Shown: positions 1 to 8,218, counted from the first letter of the stretch. The stretch: DNA of 34,149 nucleotides from Chloroflexota bacterium (GCA_030609055.1 JAUWCZ010000016.1:1-34149), one strand, 5' to 3'. Program-made: numbers and translations. Notes: generated by a model from the letters alone, not told the origin.

Positions 1-264
1 GTTACCTTCAGAATAGCACCTTTCACCAGGCTCGTATCCCAGGCAATGCTGTAGGAAATCCGTTCTAAAGCCCTGTTTGAGGTCATTAGGGGAAAACCGC
101 CATTCGATAAAGGAGCTATCGTTGACACCTTGTTAAGAATGGGACAGCTCGTTCAAGAATTCCCCGAAATCGCAGAATTTGATATCAACCCCCTTATTGT
201 TTATCCCAAAGGACAGGGCGCGATTGCTATCGACATGCGATTAGTTTTGGCAAGTGAGAAGTAA
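1..264 (+). pseudogene. 3' end of ADP-forming acetyl-CoA synthetase (ATP-grasp part), with in-frame TAG
   Basis: This is the C-terminal end of a protein whose start lies outside the window. The frame reads VTFRIAPFTR near the edge and then RGKPP, FPEIAEFDINPL and AIAIDMR before TAA at 262-264. This is the conserved end of the ATP-grasp (beta) part of ADP-forming acetyl-CoA synthetases, which convert acetyl-CoA, ADP and phosphate to acetate, CoA and ATP. A TAG at 52-54 interrupts the frame between two conserved stretches, where related enzymes have an ordinary residue (often Glu, Lys or Arg). Other genes here end in TAG (for example at 1345 and 28276), so recoding is unlikely. It is a nonsense mutation or a base error. 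The TAA overlaps the ribosome binding site of the next gene, so the two were one operon. Confidence 0.75.
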
Positions 265-274
265 GGAGTAGAAA

Positions 275-1345
275 ATGAAGTCATTGTATATCACTTCTGT
301 AGAGAAATATTCTGGAAAGACCGCTCTCTGCCTGGCCTTGGGTAAACTGTATCAGGAAAAGGGGTTTAATGTCGGGTATTTAAAACCTTTCAGTTTGCGG
401 CCCTGGAGAGTTAATAATAAAATTGCTGATGAAGATGCTTCTTTTGTAATTGATATTCTAGGCATTAACGCAAAGCCATGGGAGATCGCTCCGGTAGTGG
501 TGACCCGGGAAATGCTGCGGGATCACCTTACTGGAAAAGAAAAGGTTGATTATATGCCCCGGGTTTTGGAAGCTGCAAAACAACTGGAGAAGAAAAAAGA
601 TTTATTGCTTCTCGAAGGTGGAGGTAGCCTTCGGGAGGGGTATGTGATGAATTTGCCAACTCCGGAGGTTGCCAAGGAGTTGGGAAGCGCAATTCTCGTT
701 GTGGTGAAATACTGTGAAGATGCTTGTTTGCTGGATGATGTATTAGCAGCTAAATTCCGCCTTCCGGATTCTTTATCTGGTGTAGTAATCAACCGTGTTC
801 CACAGCATGCACTTAGTTTTGTCAATGATATAGTTGTCCCCTATCTGGAAAAAGAAGGTGTGCCTATCCTTGGTGTTTTACCGGAAGACCGTGAACTGGC
901 TGCGTTATCGGTTGGTGAGATCATTGAGGCTTTGGACGCAAAAGTGTTAACTTCTTGCGTGGATGAGGAAGCTCTCGTGGAAGCACTGATGGTAGGAGCG
1001 ATGACAGAGGATTCTGCTCTACGACGATTCCGCAAACAACCTAACAAGGCGGTCATTACCGGAGGAGACAGGACGGATATCCAGCTAGCAGCGATGGAAA
1101 CCTCCACAAACTGCCTGATCTTAACAGGAAATCTACATCCAAATAACCTTATCATTAAACAAGCCGAAGATATGTGTGTGCCTATTCTATTAGTTCCAGG
1201 CAATACGATGGAGACTGTAGAGACGCTGGACCGGATTTTTGGAAAAACCAGACTTGGTCTAAAGGTAAAACTGGAGAAGTTTCTGGGGTACGTCAAGGAA
1301 AATATCGATCTTAATCGATTGGATAAGGCGCTAGAAAACAAATAG
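275..1345 (+). CDS. BioD-like P-loop / DRTGG-domain protein (phosphotransacetylase N-terminal-like)
   Basis: A 356-residue cytosolic protein. The N-terminal half is a dethiobiotin-synthetase-like P-loop domain, with the loop SVEKYSGKTA at about residues 8-17 and an LLLLEGGGS strand near residue 110. The C-terminal part, about 215-330, is a DRTGG domain with the signature GGDRTDIQLAAM near 265. The pair matches the N-terminal region of long phosphotransacetylases but lacks the catalytic PTA_PTB domain, so it is probably a regulator or accessory of acetate/acetyl-CoA metabolism rather than an acetyltransferase. Position supports this: it lies directly behind the ADP-forming acetyl-CoA synthetase. 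AAGGAG at 263-268 sits 6 nt before the ATG and overlaps the upstream stop codon. Exact biochemical role unknown. Confidence 0.85.
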   Translation: MKSLYITSVEKYSGKTALCLALGKLYQEKGFNVGYLKPFSLRPWRVNNKIADEDASFVIDILGINAKPWEIAPVVVTREMLRDHLTGKEKVDYMPRVLEAAKQLEKKKDLLLLEGGGSLREGYVMNLPTPEVAKELGSAILVVVKYCEDACLLDDVLAAKFRLPDSLSGVVINRVPQHALSFVNDIVVPYLEKEGVPILGVLPEDRELAALSVGEIIEALDAKVLTSCVDEEALVEALMVGAMTEDSALRRFRKQPNKAVITGGDRTDIQLAAMETSTNCLILTGNLHPNNLIIKQAEDMCVPILLVPGNTMETVETLDRIFGKTRLGLKVKLEKFLGYVKENIDLNRLDKALENK

Positions 1346-1364
1346 ACCAAATTCAGCAAGAAAC

Positions 1365-1404
1365 AAAAATAACCTGGTCGAATCAGAAGGACCAGGTTAT
1401 TTTT
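1365..1404. terminator. Bidirectional rho-independent terminator
   Basis: Perfect 15-bp inverted repeat (1365-1379 and 1390-1404) with a 10-nt loop. The stem core is AACCTGGTC/GACCAGGTT, and its ends are A-rich on the left and T-rich on the right, so it gives a U-tract on both strands. It separates the convergent DRTGG gene and the HlyD gene and can end both transcripts. Confidence 0.92.
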
Positions 1405-1419
1405 ATTTTGCGATATATT

Positions 1420-2760
1420 TTAGGGTTGAAACACCACATCTGCCGGCATGCCGGGTTTGAGTTTTCCGTCTGGATCCTTTACAGCCAGTATTACAGCATA
1501 AACTGTATTCTGCCGCTCTTCCTGAGTCTGTACGTTGCGGGGTGTATATTCCGCTTGATCAGCAATCCGGACAACTTCCGCCTGAAAAATAATCTCCGGA
1601 AATGAATCTACTTGGACTTCAACTTCATCTCCCACATTCACAATTCCATACCTGTCTTCAGGTAAATATACAGTTATTTTTAATTGGTCTAATTGTGCCA
1701 GAGTAATTACCGGCGATCCGGCCACTGCAAGTTCACCAGGTTCAATCAGGCGATATAGTATTGTGCCATCCATTGGTGCCTTGATCTCGCTCAAGGATCG
1801 TTGGATTTCAAGCAGGTCATAGGCTGCTTGTGCAGCGTCAACTTGAGCTTGAGCAACCGCCAATTCTTCCTCACCAGGTCCAGATGTTGCCAGCTCGAAC
1901 TGGGCTTTCGCATGGGCAATAGTAGCTTCAGCCAGGGCAACATCATCTGGATCTGGTCCATCCTTGACCTCGTTATATTCTTTTTCTGCGACATCATGGT
2001 TGGCAGCAGCAATCGCCACATCAGCATCCAATAGCGCCATTTCAATTTCATCGGCACCCTTTTTTAACCAATCACGGTACCAGATCGCATATTGGTAAGC
2101 GTCTATCGCTTCCGTAAGCGCAATCTGAGCTTTAGCTTTGTCTATTTTGCTTCCGGCTTTATTAAATTGATTCCGTTTCACTCCGAGTCTTTTCTCTGCT
2201 ATAACCACCTTGGCTTTAGCTGATTTCATTTCTTCAGGGCTGGCTCGATTTCCCGGTTGGTTGATGATCCATCTGTGTTGGGCGTCATCTAGGCTATCTC
2301 TGGCGACGGCCAGTCGTTGCTGTGCTTCCGCTGAAATGATGGCTGCATTAGCATAGAGGTCTTCCAGGGCCTGTCCTGCAGCCAGCATTTCCATTTCAGC
2401 CGCGGTAACCGCTGCCGCACGCTTGTTGATTGATCCGCCAGCAACCAGGAGGTCATAGGACGCTTGGGCTTGATTCAGGATTGATGAAGCTTGATTAACC
2501 AGTGCTTGGAGTTGGGCTTGGTCAAGAAGCACCAATGGATCTCCCTCGTGTACTTGGTCTCCTTCTTCAACAAGCACATCTAGAACTTGACCACTAAGCT
2601 GGGGTGAGATCCTCACCTGTACCGCTTCAACAACCCCGGATGCCTTAAGGGAGTTGGTTTTTTTATTTCCAAAAAACCCGGATGAGTTAGTATCACATCC
2701 GGAAATAAACAAAATAGTGAAAAGAAGTGGTAGAAGGATCAGGTTATTTTTACATTTCAT
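1420..2760 (-). CDS. HlyD-family periplasmic-adaptor-like lipoprotein of ABC exporter
   Basis: A 446-residue HlyD/membrane-fusion-type subunit. The N-terminus is a lipoprotein signal ending in FISGC with Cys22 as lipidation site. A first half-lipoyl segment (VRISPQLSGQVLDVLVEEGD) is followed by a long Ala/Gln/Glu-rich helical hairpin, about residues 75-320. The second lipoyl half (IKAPMDGTIL) and a beta-barrel end follow. It is the last gene of the exporter unit, 13 nt behind the second ATPase, with GGAGG 6 nt before the ATG. It resembles E. coli YbhG in fold and context, but is lipid-anchored rather than attached by a membrane helix. Its job is presumably to extend the two ABC-2 permeases outward; the cargo is not known. 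The bidirectional terminator lies just downstream. Confidence 0.88.
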   Translation of the reverse strand: MKCKNNLILLPLLFTILFISGCDTNSSGFFGNKKTNSLKASGVVEAVQVRISPQLSGQVLDVLVEEGDQVHEGDPLVLLDQAQLQALVNQASSILNQAQASYDLLVAGGSINKRAAAVTAAEMEMLAAGQALEDLYANAAIISAEAQQRLAVARDSLDDAQHRWIINQPGNRASPEEMKSAKAKVVIAEKRLGVKRNQFNKAGSKIDKAKAQIALTEAIDAYQYAIWYRDWLKKGADEIEMALLDADVAIAAANHDVAEKEYNEVKDGPDPDDVALAEATIAHAKAQFELATSGPGEEELAVAQAQVDAAQAAYDLLEIQRSLSEIKAPMDGTILYRLIEPGELAVAGSPVITLAQLDQLKITVYLPEDRYGIVNVGDEVEVQVDSFPEIIFQAEVVRIADQAEYTPRNVQTQEERQNTVYAVILAVKDPDGKLKPGMPADVVFQP

Positions 2761-2773
2761 TGTGTACCTCCGG

Positions 2774-3724
2774 TTATCTTTCTTGCATGCAGGCTATGAA
2801 AACATCTTCCAGGGTTGGTTCAACCACGGCGATGGAATCGATCAATATGTCTGAGGCTTTGGCAGTTTTTTTGATTTCCTGGATAGTTTTATTTGCCTGC
2901 GGAGTGATGATATGGATCATCGATCCATACAATTCTGCTTTAAACTCTGGAATTTTTTCCGAGTCTTTGGGAAGGTTAAGGATATTAAGTAATCTTTGGG
3001 GATGAGGTGTATGAATTTCAAGGACTTCTCCCGGCATAGTTTGATCTTTTATTTCCGATGACGTTCCACGGGCGATGATCTCGCCGCGTTGAATAAAAGC
3101 GAGTCTATGACAATGCTCTGCTTCATCCATGTAGTGGGTAGTGATAAACACTGTTATCCCTTCTTCCACTAGCTTGTACAGAAGATCCCAAAATTCTCTT
3201 CTGGATACCGGATCCACACCAGCTGTTGGTTCGTCTAAGAACAACACCTCCGGGTGATGAAGGATTGCAGCACTTAGAGCCAGCCGTTGACGCCAACCAC
3301 CGGAGAGGTCTTTGGTAGGTGAACCCTCATATCCCTCTAAACCGGCAAGGGAGATGGCGTAGCTGATTTTTTCCTTCATTTCCGATGGGTTTATTCCATA
3401 TGCCTGTCCGTAGAACACTAAATTCTGAGTTACGTTTAAATCACTGTAAAGTGAGAATTGCTGTGACATATAACCAATTCTGGGGAGTATTTTCCTGATC
3501 TGACCATCTACGGGAATGCCCAGAACCTCAATTTCACCAGCCGTAGGCGGAACCAGCCCTAACATCATTCTGATGGTTGTGGTTTTACCTGATCCATTCG
3601 GTCCCAAGAATCCGAATATTTCTCCACTATGTACTTCAAAGGAGACCTGGTTTACCGCTGTAAAATCACCAAATTTTTTCACCAACTTTGATGCCCGAAT
3701 TGTTGTAGGATTTGTATTCATCAC
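2774..3724 (-). CDS. ABC exporter ATPase (second NBD of the unit)
   Basis: A 316-residue ABC-2-type ATPase. Walker A GPNGSGKTT (41-49), Q-loop Gln88 or Gln89, signature LSGGW (140-144), Walker B LFLDEP with catalytic Glu165, and a normal H-loop TTHYMDEA with His197. All catalytic elements are intact. It shares unusual stretches with the other ATPase of the unit (the VDPVSRREFW segment after Walker B), so the two are likely paralogues acting as a pair on the two permeases, like the two halves of the fused E. coli YbhF. GTG at 3724 directly follows the permease stop codon, and a second in-frame start (ATG at 3721) comes next. AGGAGG lies 12 nt before the GTG, so translation is probably coupled to the permease. 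Confidence 0.92.
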   Translation of the reverse strand: MMNTNPTTIRASKLVKKFGDFTAVNQVSFEVHSGEIFGFLGPNGSGKTTTIRMMLGLVPPTAGEIEVLGIPVDGQIRKILPRIGYMSQQFSLYSDLNVTQNLVFYGQAYGINPSEMKEKISYAISLAGLEGYEGSPTKDLSGGWRQRLALSAAILHHPEVLFLDEPTAGVDPVSRREFWDLLYKLVEEGITVFITTHYMDEAEHCHRLAFIQRGEIIARGTSSEIKDQTMPGEVLEIHTPHPQRLLNILNLPKDSEKIPEFKAELYGSMIHIITPQANKTIQEIKKTAKASDILIDSIAVVEPTLEDVFIACMQER

Positions 3725-4849
3725 TTAATCTAAGGTCCTCCTAATAAACCGCAAAGAAACGGTGACGATTATGATTCCAAGTATCAAGAGGGCAATTACA
3801 CTCGGCAGGATATCAAAAAATCCAGATCCTTTCAGAAGAATTCCACGTAGGATATCCAACCAGTGGTGAGCAGGTATTATATTGGCCAGAAATCGAATGA
3901 TTAGGGGCATGGATTCAACCGGGGCGGCATAACCAGTAAACATAAAGTCTATCATGCCAATCATAAGAACTATCAAAAAGGCTTGATGCTGACTTTTTGA
4001 AAAAACGGAGATGGCCATACCTTTTCCGAGTTCCACCAGCGTATAACCAAATGCCAGAGTAAATAACAAGACCATTGATCCCCGGATTGGCACATGGAAA
4101 GCAAAGTGCACCACACCAAGCATCATGGCAAAGTCAGCCATGCCGACCAGGATAACAGGAATTGATTTTCCTATGATGATCTCCAGGGATGAAAATGGCA
4201 TGACTAGCAATTGTTCCAGAGTGCCGAATTCCCGCTCCCGTGAAAACGTGAGTGCAGCAAATATTAGAATAGTAAATTCAAGCATCAAGCCAAGTTCTGC
4301 CGGTGTAGTGAAATATGCTTCACTAAGCTCTTCATTAAACCAGACCCGGAGACTGAAGTCGAATCCGCTGAACTGATTAGGATCTAAGTGTAGTTTTTTG
4401 ATTGTTATTTTCTCACCAAGATCTCTGATAACACCTTCAATTGCCCGCTGAGCTTCTTTTGCAGGTATGCTTTCTGCACCATTTAAAATAACCTGCAAGA
4501 CTGGTTGGCCTGCAGTAGAAATCAACTCTTCGGAAAAACCTTGAGGAATGATTACTGCGGCATTGATATTTCCCCGATTCATTTGATCTTCAATTGGCGC
4601 CATGGATTCAACAGGCGCAGTTAAGGTAAATACATCAGTGTTCTCCAGTTGGATAACGAGGTTCCTGCTGGCGGCAGTTTTATCCTGATCCCAGATCATC
4701 ATCGGCAGGTTGGATATGGGTCTTGATGTAGCCCAGCCCACCATCAACAGTTCCAGGGCACCTCCAAAGAGCATAAAAGCCGGCAACCACCAGTCATTTT
4801 TCAGGTGTAAGAACTCTTTTTTTACCAAGGCAAGGATTCGTCTGATCAT
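3725..4849 (-). CDS. ABC-2 type permease
   Basis: A 374-residue membrane protein of the YbhR/YbhS type. It has an N-terminal membrane helix (about 20-40), a large extracytoplasmic domain (about 45-175), and a C-terminal block of five or so helices from about 180 to 365. The EREFGTLEQLLVMP segment near 205 is the usual coupling helix region of ABC2_membrane_3 proteins, through which an ATPase drives transport. It follows the other permease after 12 nt without a clear Shine-Dalgarno sequence, which suggests translational coupling. It probably forms a heterodimer with that permease. Substrates of this family are hydrophobic drugs or cations in known cases, but none can be assigned here. Confidence 0.9.
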   Translation of the reverse strand: MIRRILALVKKEFLHLKNDWWLPAFMLFGGALELLMVGWATSRPISNLPMMIWDQDKTAASRNLVIQLENTDVFTLTAPVESMAPIEDQMNRGNINAAVIIPQGFSEELISTAGQPVLQVILNGAESIPAKEAQRAIEGVIRDLGEKITIKKLHLDPNQFSGFDFSLRVWFNEELSEAYFTTPAELGLMLEFTILIFAALTFSREREFGTLEQLLVMPFSSLEIIIGKSIPVILVGMADFAMMLGVVHFAFHVPIRGSMVLLFTLAFGYTLVELGKGMAISVFSKSQHQAFLIVLMIGMIDFMFTGYAAPVESMPLIIRFLANIIPAHHWLDILRGILLKGSGFFDILPSVIALLILGIIIVTVSLRFIRRTLD

Positions 4850-4861
4850 CTTATTTTAGTG

Positions 4862-5995
4862 TTACGCAAGTTTCTTTTTAAAGAATGTAGAAGCCACGCC
4901 TGTAAATAGGAAGCCTAAAAAAGTTAAGAATATAGCATAGGGCCATAATACATCTAAACCTATTCCGGTTAAGAAAACACCCCTGGTAATAATCGCGTAA
5001 TGTGTGCCGGGGAGGAACAGGGATTCCAATCGGGCTATTTCTGGCATGGATACTGTCGGAAAAAATATTCCTGTTAGGAAAAAACCCGGAAACATGACAA
5101 CCAGGAAGGATAGAGCCAGGGCGGCAGATTGTGAGCGCATAAAAACACCAATAATCATGCCCATACTCAATTCAGCAAACAAGAATATTGCAGAAAGAAC
5201 AAAAAAGAGCATGAAATTACCATTAAAAGGGACTCCGAACCAGACCATAGCTAACAAAGGGATGATGATCACATTCAATAAACCAGCTAGTATATAGGGG
5301 ATCATTTTTCCGAGGAGAAGTTCAATCCGTTTGATGGGTGTTGCCAGCAACTGTTCCATGGTTCTGTGTTCATGTTCTCTTGCCAGTGTTAATGCAACAG
5401 AAAAGGCAGGAAAACCAAGGACAATGGAGAGCAGCCCTGGTACCAGGTCAACTTGAGGGGCCAAGCTGGGGTTGTACCAGGCGAGAATTCGCAGATCAAT
5501 CGGTTGGATTGAATCCAGCGGTATCCCTTGGGCTTGGAATTGGTTGGCAAGAATCTGATTGGCAAATGCTTCTGCCCGCCAGCCAATATTTTCCACTGCA
5601 AACCCCCCGCTTTCCGGTTCTGTGCCATCAATAATCACCTGCAGTGATAAACCTTGGAGAGTGAGTAAATCTTCACTGAATCCCGGGTCAATAATTACAG
5701 CAGCCTTTATTTTTCCTCTGGTAAGCAGTTCTTCTATTTCATGGAAGGAGTTTACATTCAAATACAGATTCAAATCATCTCCAGCAGTGATTTGCTGGAC
5801 AAAAGACCTTGAGGTGGGGCTTTTATCATAATCCAGGATGGCAATCGGGACATGCTGAATATCGACCGCAAGGGAATAAGTCATTAAAAGCAATACAACA
5901 GTTGGCGTAACCAGAACTAGAATTAAAGTCCCTCGATCACGCATAATGTGTTGAATTTCTTTCCTGATAACTGCCCAGAGGTGACGGTAGGACAT
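4862..5995 (-). CDS. ABC-2 type permease (first of pair)
   Basis: About 377 residues with the same layout as its neighbour. An N-terminal helix carries the KEIQHIMRDRGTL lead-in, then come a large outside domain and a C-terminal membrane block. The segment EHEHRTMEQLLATP lies at the cytoplasmic coupling position. I prefer ATG at 5995, because AGGTGA lies 7 nt upstream. A TTG at 6001 overlapping the ATPase stop codon would add two residues. The gene follows the first ATPase directly, so the unit reads ATPase-permease-permease-ATPase-adaptor. Function as an exporter subunit is well supported by family; the cargo is not visible. Confidence 0.9.
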   Translation of the reverse strand: MSYRHLWAVIRKEIQHIMRDRGTLILVLVTPTVVLLLMTYSLAVDIQHVPIAILDYDKSPTSRSFVQQITAGDDLNLYLNVNSFHEIEELLTRGKIKAAVIIDPGFSEDLLTLQGLSLQVIIDGTEPESGGFAVENIGWRAEAFANQILANQFQAQGIPLDSIQPIDLRILAWYNPSLAPQVDLVPGLLSIVLGFPAFSVALTLAREHEHRTMEQLLATPIKRIELLLGKMIPYILAGLLNVIIIPLLAMVWFGVPFNGNFMLFFVLSAIFLFAELSMGMIIGVFMRSQSAALALSFLVVMFPGFFLTGIFFPTVSMPEIARLESLFLPGTHYAIITRGVFLTGIGLDVLWPYAIFLTFLGFLFTGVASTFFKKKLA

Positions 5996-5997
5996 GG

Positions 5998-6933
5998 TCA
6001 AATCACCTGGTCCATTTTTCTTATTATGGAGATAAAAGCTTCTTCCATTCGGGGAGGCGAGGTCCTGATTTCGTTTATAGTAAGATCATTTTGTTCTAAT
6101 GCCTTGGTGAGCTCCTTTTGCCTCTTTTTACTTGAATCAACCAGAACGTGGAGAGCCTCCCCGTAACTTTGCACTTCCAGTACTCCAGGCAACTTGAGGA
6201 GAACTCTCCGGGCAGTTTGCCAGTCATCGGTAACGATTTTGATGAATTCTCCCTCGAGCTTATTCCTGATAACTGCAGGAGTATCACAGATTGCAATCTC
6301 TCCCTGGTACATCAATCCAACCCGGGAACAGCGATCGGCTTCATCCATATAGGGTGTGCTGATGAGGATCGTTGTTCCTTTCAGGTGGAGATCAGTGAGA
6401 ATATTCCAGAACTCACGTCTGGAAACAGGATCTACACCAGTAGTGGGTTCATCTAACAGTAAAATAGGGGGGCGGTGAACCAGGGTGCTTGCCAAGGCTA
6501 ACTTTTTTTTCATACCACCAGAAAGGTGTGCTGCCCGTCGATTGGTGAATTCCGATAAACCGGCAAACTCAAGCAGGTCCGGGATACGTTCTGCCTGAAT
6601 CTCGGGAGGGACGTCGTACATCTCAGCAAAAAACCGTAGATTCTCAAGAACAGATAACTTTTCATAAAGACTGAATTCCTGTGCCATGTAGCCTAGTTTC
6701 GGTTTGATCCGCTCAGATTCTTTTTTAATATCAAACCCAGAAACTGTACCTCCACCTTCGCTGATCGTTAGTAATCCAGCCAGGGTCCGGAGAAGAGTAG
6801 TTTTTCCTGCCCCGTCAGGACCAACAAGTCCAAAGAGTTCTCCTTGTTGAATCGCCAAAGTGATACGATTCAAAGCAGTGAGTTCTTTGAATTTTCTGGT
6901 TAAGTCTGTAAGGGCGATAATCGGTTTTGCCAT
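5998..6933 (-). CDS. ABC exporter ATPase with degenerate H-loop (first NBD)
   Basis: A 311-residue ABC ATPase. Walker A GPDGAGKTT (38-46), Q-loop Gln85, signature LSGGM (137-141) and Walker B LLLDEP with Glu162 are intact. The H-loop reads ISTPYMDEA, so Pro194 stands where the switch histidine is expected. The paralogue encoded at 2774-3724 keeps the His. An asymmetric pair with one weakened site would follow if the two form a heterodimer, as in many heterodimeric ABC exporters. There is no clear Shine-Dalgarno sequence before the ATG at 6933. The gene is 45 nt behind a small membrane-protein gene in the same orientation. Confidence 0.92.
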   Translation of the reverse strand: MAKPIIALTDLTRKFKELTALNRITLAIQQGELFGLVGPDGAGKTTLLRTLAGLLTISEGGGTVSGFDIKKESERIKPKLGYMAQEFSLYEKLSVLENLRFFAEMYDVPPEIQAERIPDLLEFAGLSEFTNRRAAHLSGGMKKKLALASTLVHRPPILLLDEPTTGVDPVSRREFWNILTDLHLKGTTILISTPYMDEADRCSRVGLMYQGEIAICDTPAVIRNKLEGEFIKIVTDDWQTARRVLLKLPGVLEVQSYGEALHVLVDSSKKRQKELTKALEQNDLTINEIRTSPPRMEEAFISIIRKMDQVI

Positions 6934-6978
6934 CGAAAATTAATTAAATGAACTTGGTAGGATTCTTGGAATATTCAT

Positions 6979-7263
6979 CTAAAATTTCACAGATGTTGGG
7001 TGATAGAAGAAGCTAATTTCCAAAATAAAACGGACGGTGATCAGCATTCCAAGGGAGAAAAGAACTGGAGATTGAATAATGGGATTCCCTTGGAGAGTTC
7101 TAGTTGTACCAAATTCACATAAAGTATGCTGCCAGAAATGAAAAGGATCCGCGTAAAATAATCCACCAAGGATATACGTTGTCAGGATACTAATCACAAC
7201 CCTGCGATAGAGCAGTGAGATTTTTTGATCATCCCCAGCAGGTTGAGTTATTGCTGCTGTCAT
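6979..7263 (-). CDS. Small membrane protein, possibly a truncated DUF998-like protein
   Basis: 94 residues with two predicted membrane helices, about 24-41 and 65-87. Between them lies a loop with HFWQHTLCEFGTT, which resembles the first extracytoplasmic loop of DUF998-type proteins (normally about 200 residues with six helices). If so, this is only the N-terminal third. The stop at 6979 is 45 nt before the ATPase start, leaving no room for the rest. It may be a decayed remnant kept inside the exporter unit, or a genuinely short subunit. The reading frame is open and lies in line with its neighbours (27 nt behind the YeaQ-like gene). Function unknown. Confidence 0.6.
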   Translation of the reverse strand: MTAAITQPAGDDQKISLLYRRVVISILTTYILGGLFYADPFHFWQHTLCEFGTTRTLQGNPIIQSPVLFSLGMLITVRFILEISFFYHPTSVKF

Positions 7264-7290
7264 TCCATACCTATCTTATACAAATAATGT

Positions 7291-7566
7291 TTATTGTTTT
7301 GCCTTCCGGATTATCCAGAGCACAAACAAGGCAGCTAAAGGGGGTTCAAAAATAACTCCCAAAAGTTGCAGAGTTGAACTAAAACCCATGGCTGGGATAA
7401 CAAACCAATCTATGAGACCCATTACAACGGCAGATATGATTGCCGCAACGTAGTCTCCTTTAACGCCAATCGGGCGGTCATCTTTCCAGATTAGGCCGGC
7501 AATGTATCCCATTAATAATCCCACCAGGATCATCGCTCCAATTAGAATTAAGATTTGAATAACCAT
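7291..7566 (-). CDS. GlsB/YeaQ/YmgE-like small membrane protein
   Basis: 91 residues with three membrane helices (about 3-26, 42-60 and 66-86). The pattern GLLMGYIAGLIW followed by a short polar loop and a Gly-rich second helix resembles the GlsB/YeaQ/YmgE ('transglycosylase-associated') family, whose function is unproven and often stress-linked. The start is well supported: AGGAGG lies 5 nt before the ATG at 7566. It sits between the Ddn-like reductase and the truncated membrane protein in the TetR-controlled unit. Family assignment rests on pattern only. Confidence 0.65.
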   Translation of the reverse strand: MVIQILILIGAMILVGLLMGYIAGLIWKDDRPIGVKGDYVAAIISAVVMGLIDWFVIPAMGFSSTLQLLGVIFEPPLAALFVLWIIRKAKQ

Positions 7567-7636
7567 TTATACCTCCTATTTCTTTTAGTTGAGGGTAGTA
7601 GAAGGATGTATATGTTGGTCTTTTTATTGTATCCCG

Positions 7637-8149
7637 TCATTTGTAATCAATTTCCTCATTTGCCCCTGCTCGGGGTACCCCATCCTGCACGGAAAAACTA
7701 ATCACCGGGATTATACGGCCGAATGCTCGATATCCCTCTGGAGTATGGGGGAAATCGTACCCGATCATTTTTGCCAGCACGCGGATGATTTGGGGATTCC
7801 GCTGCGTATAGCCAAGAAATACAATTTCTGCTTGGTCAGGTTCCAATCGGTGAGCCAAGGCTGCCATGCGCTTGGAGCCAACCTGTATTGTTACTCTGGG
7901 TTCAAGCTGGATATTTTGAAACCATTGGGATCGGGGACCGAAGCCGGATACCACGAAATACCGCCGTTTTTCTGGGATGTGATGAATAATTTCCAGGACT
8001 GCTTGCCGTCTTTTTTCGGATTTTCGACCAATGTGCGTAAGCAGTAAAGCTCTATTGCCTAGCATCCAACCCAGGTTTAAACGGTAAATCCAAATCGGAA
8101 ATCGATAAAATTTGGCTTGTAAACCACGCGGTGGTTGAGGGATATTCAT
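7637..8149 (-). CDS. Deazaflavin (F420)-dependent nitroreductase-family protein, Ddn-like
   Basis: 170 residues of the split beta-barrel Ddn/AclJ family, once called DUF385. The diagnostic stretch LLLTHIGRKSEKRRQAVLEI (about 36-55) is followed by YFVVSGFGPRSQWFQNI (about 64-80) and VTIQVG, which in family members line the deazaflavin pocket. Such enzymes use reduced coenzyme F420 to reduce nitro compounds, quinones or other enones. Being the first gene behind tetR in an exporter unit suggests reductive handling of a toxic compound coupled to efflux; that is inference. AAGGA lies about 9 nt before the ATG. The gap to tetR is 69 nt and contains no promoter I could recognise. Confidence 0.82.
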   Translation of the reverse strand: MNIPQPPRGLQAKFYRFPIWIYRLNLGWMLGNRALLLTHIGRKSEKRRQAVLEIIHHIPEKRRYFVVSGFGPRSQWFQNIQLEPRVTIQVGSKRMAALAHRLEPDQAEIVFLGYTQRNPQIIRVLAKMIGYDFPHTPEGYRAFGRIIPVISFSVQDGVPRAGANEEIDYK

Positions 8150-8218
8150 TCCATGAGTTCCTTTTGATGAGTGAGGAGGATTACCTCTGTGATCCTTGTT
8201 TACAAAAACGGGAAAGTA

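Noticed and set aside
52-54. TAG read as pyrrolysine or recoded amber
   Set aside because: Several confident genes here end in TAG and no recoding element was seen; nonsense mutation or base error is simpler.
841-1359. Open frame of 172 codons on the minus strand over the DRTGG gene
   Set aside because: Antisense frame fully inside the well-supported plus-strand gene, with no ribosome binding site and Ser/Arg-rich low-quality composition.
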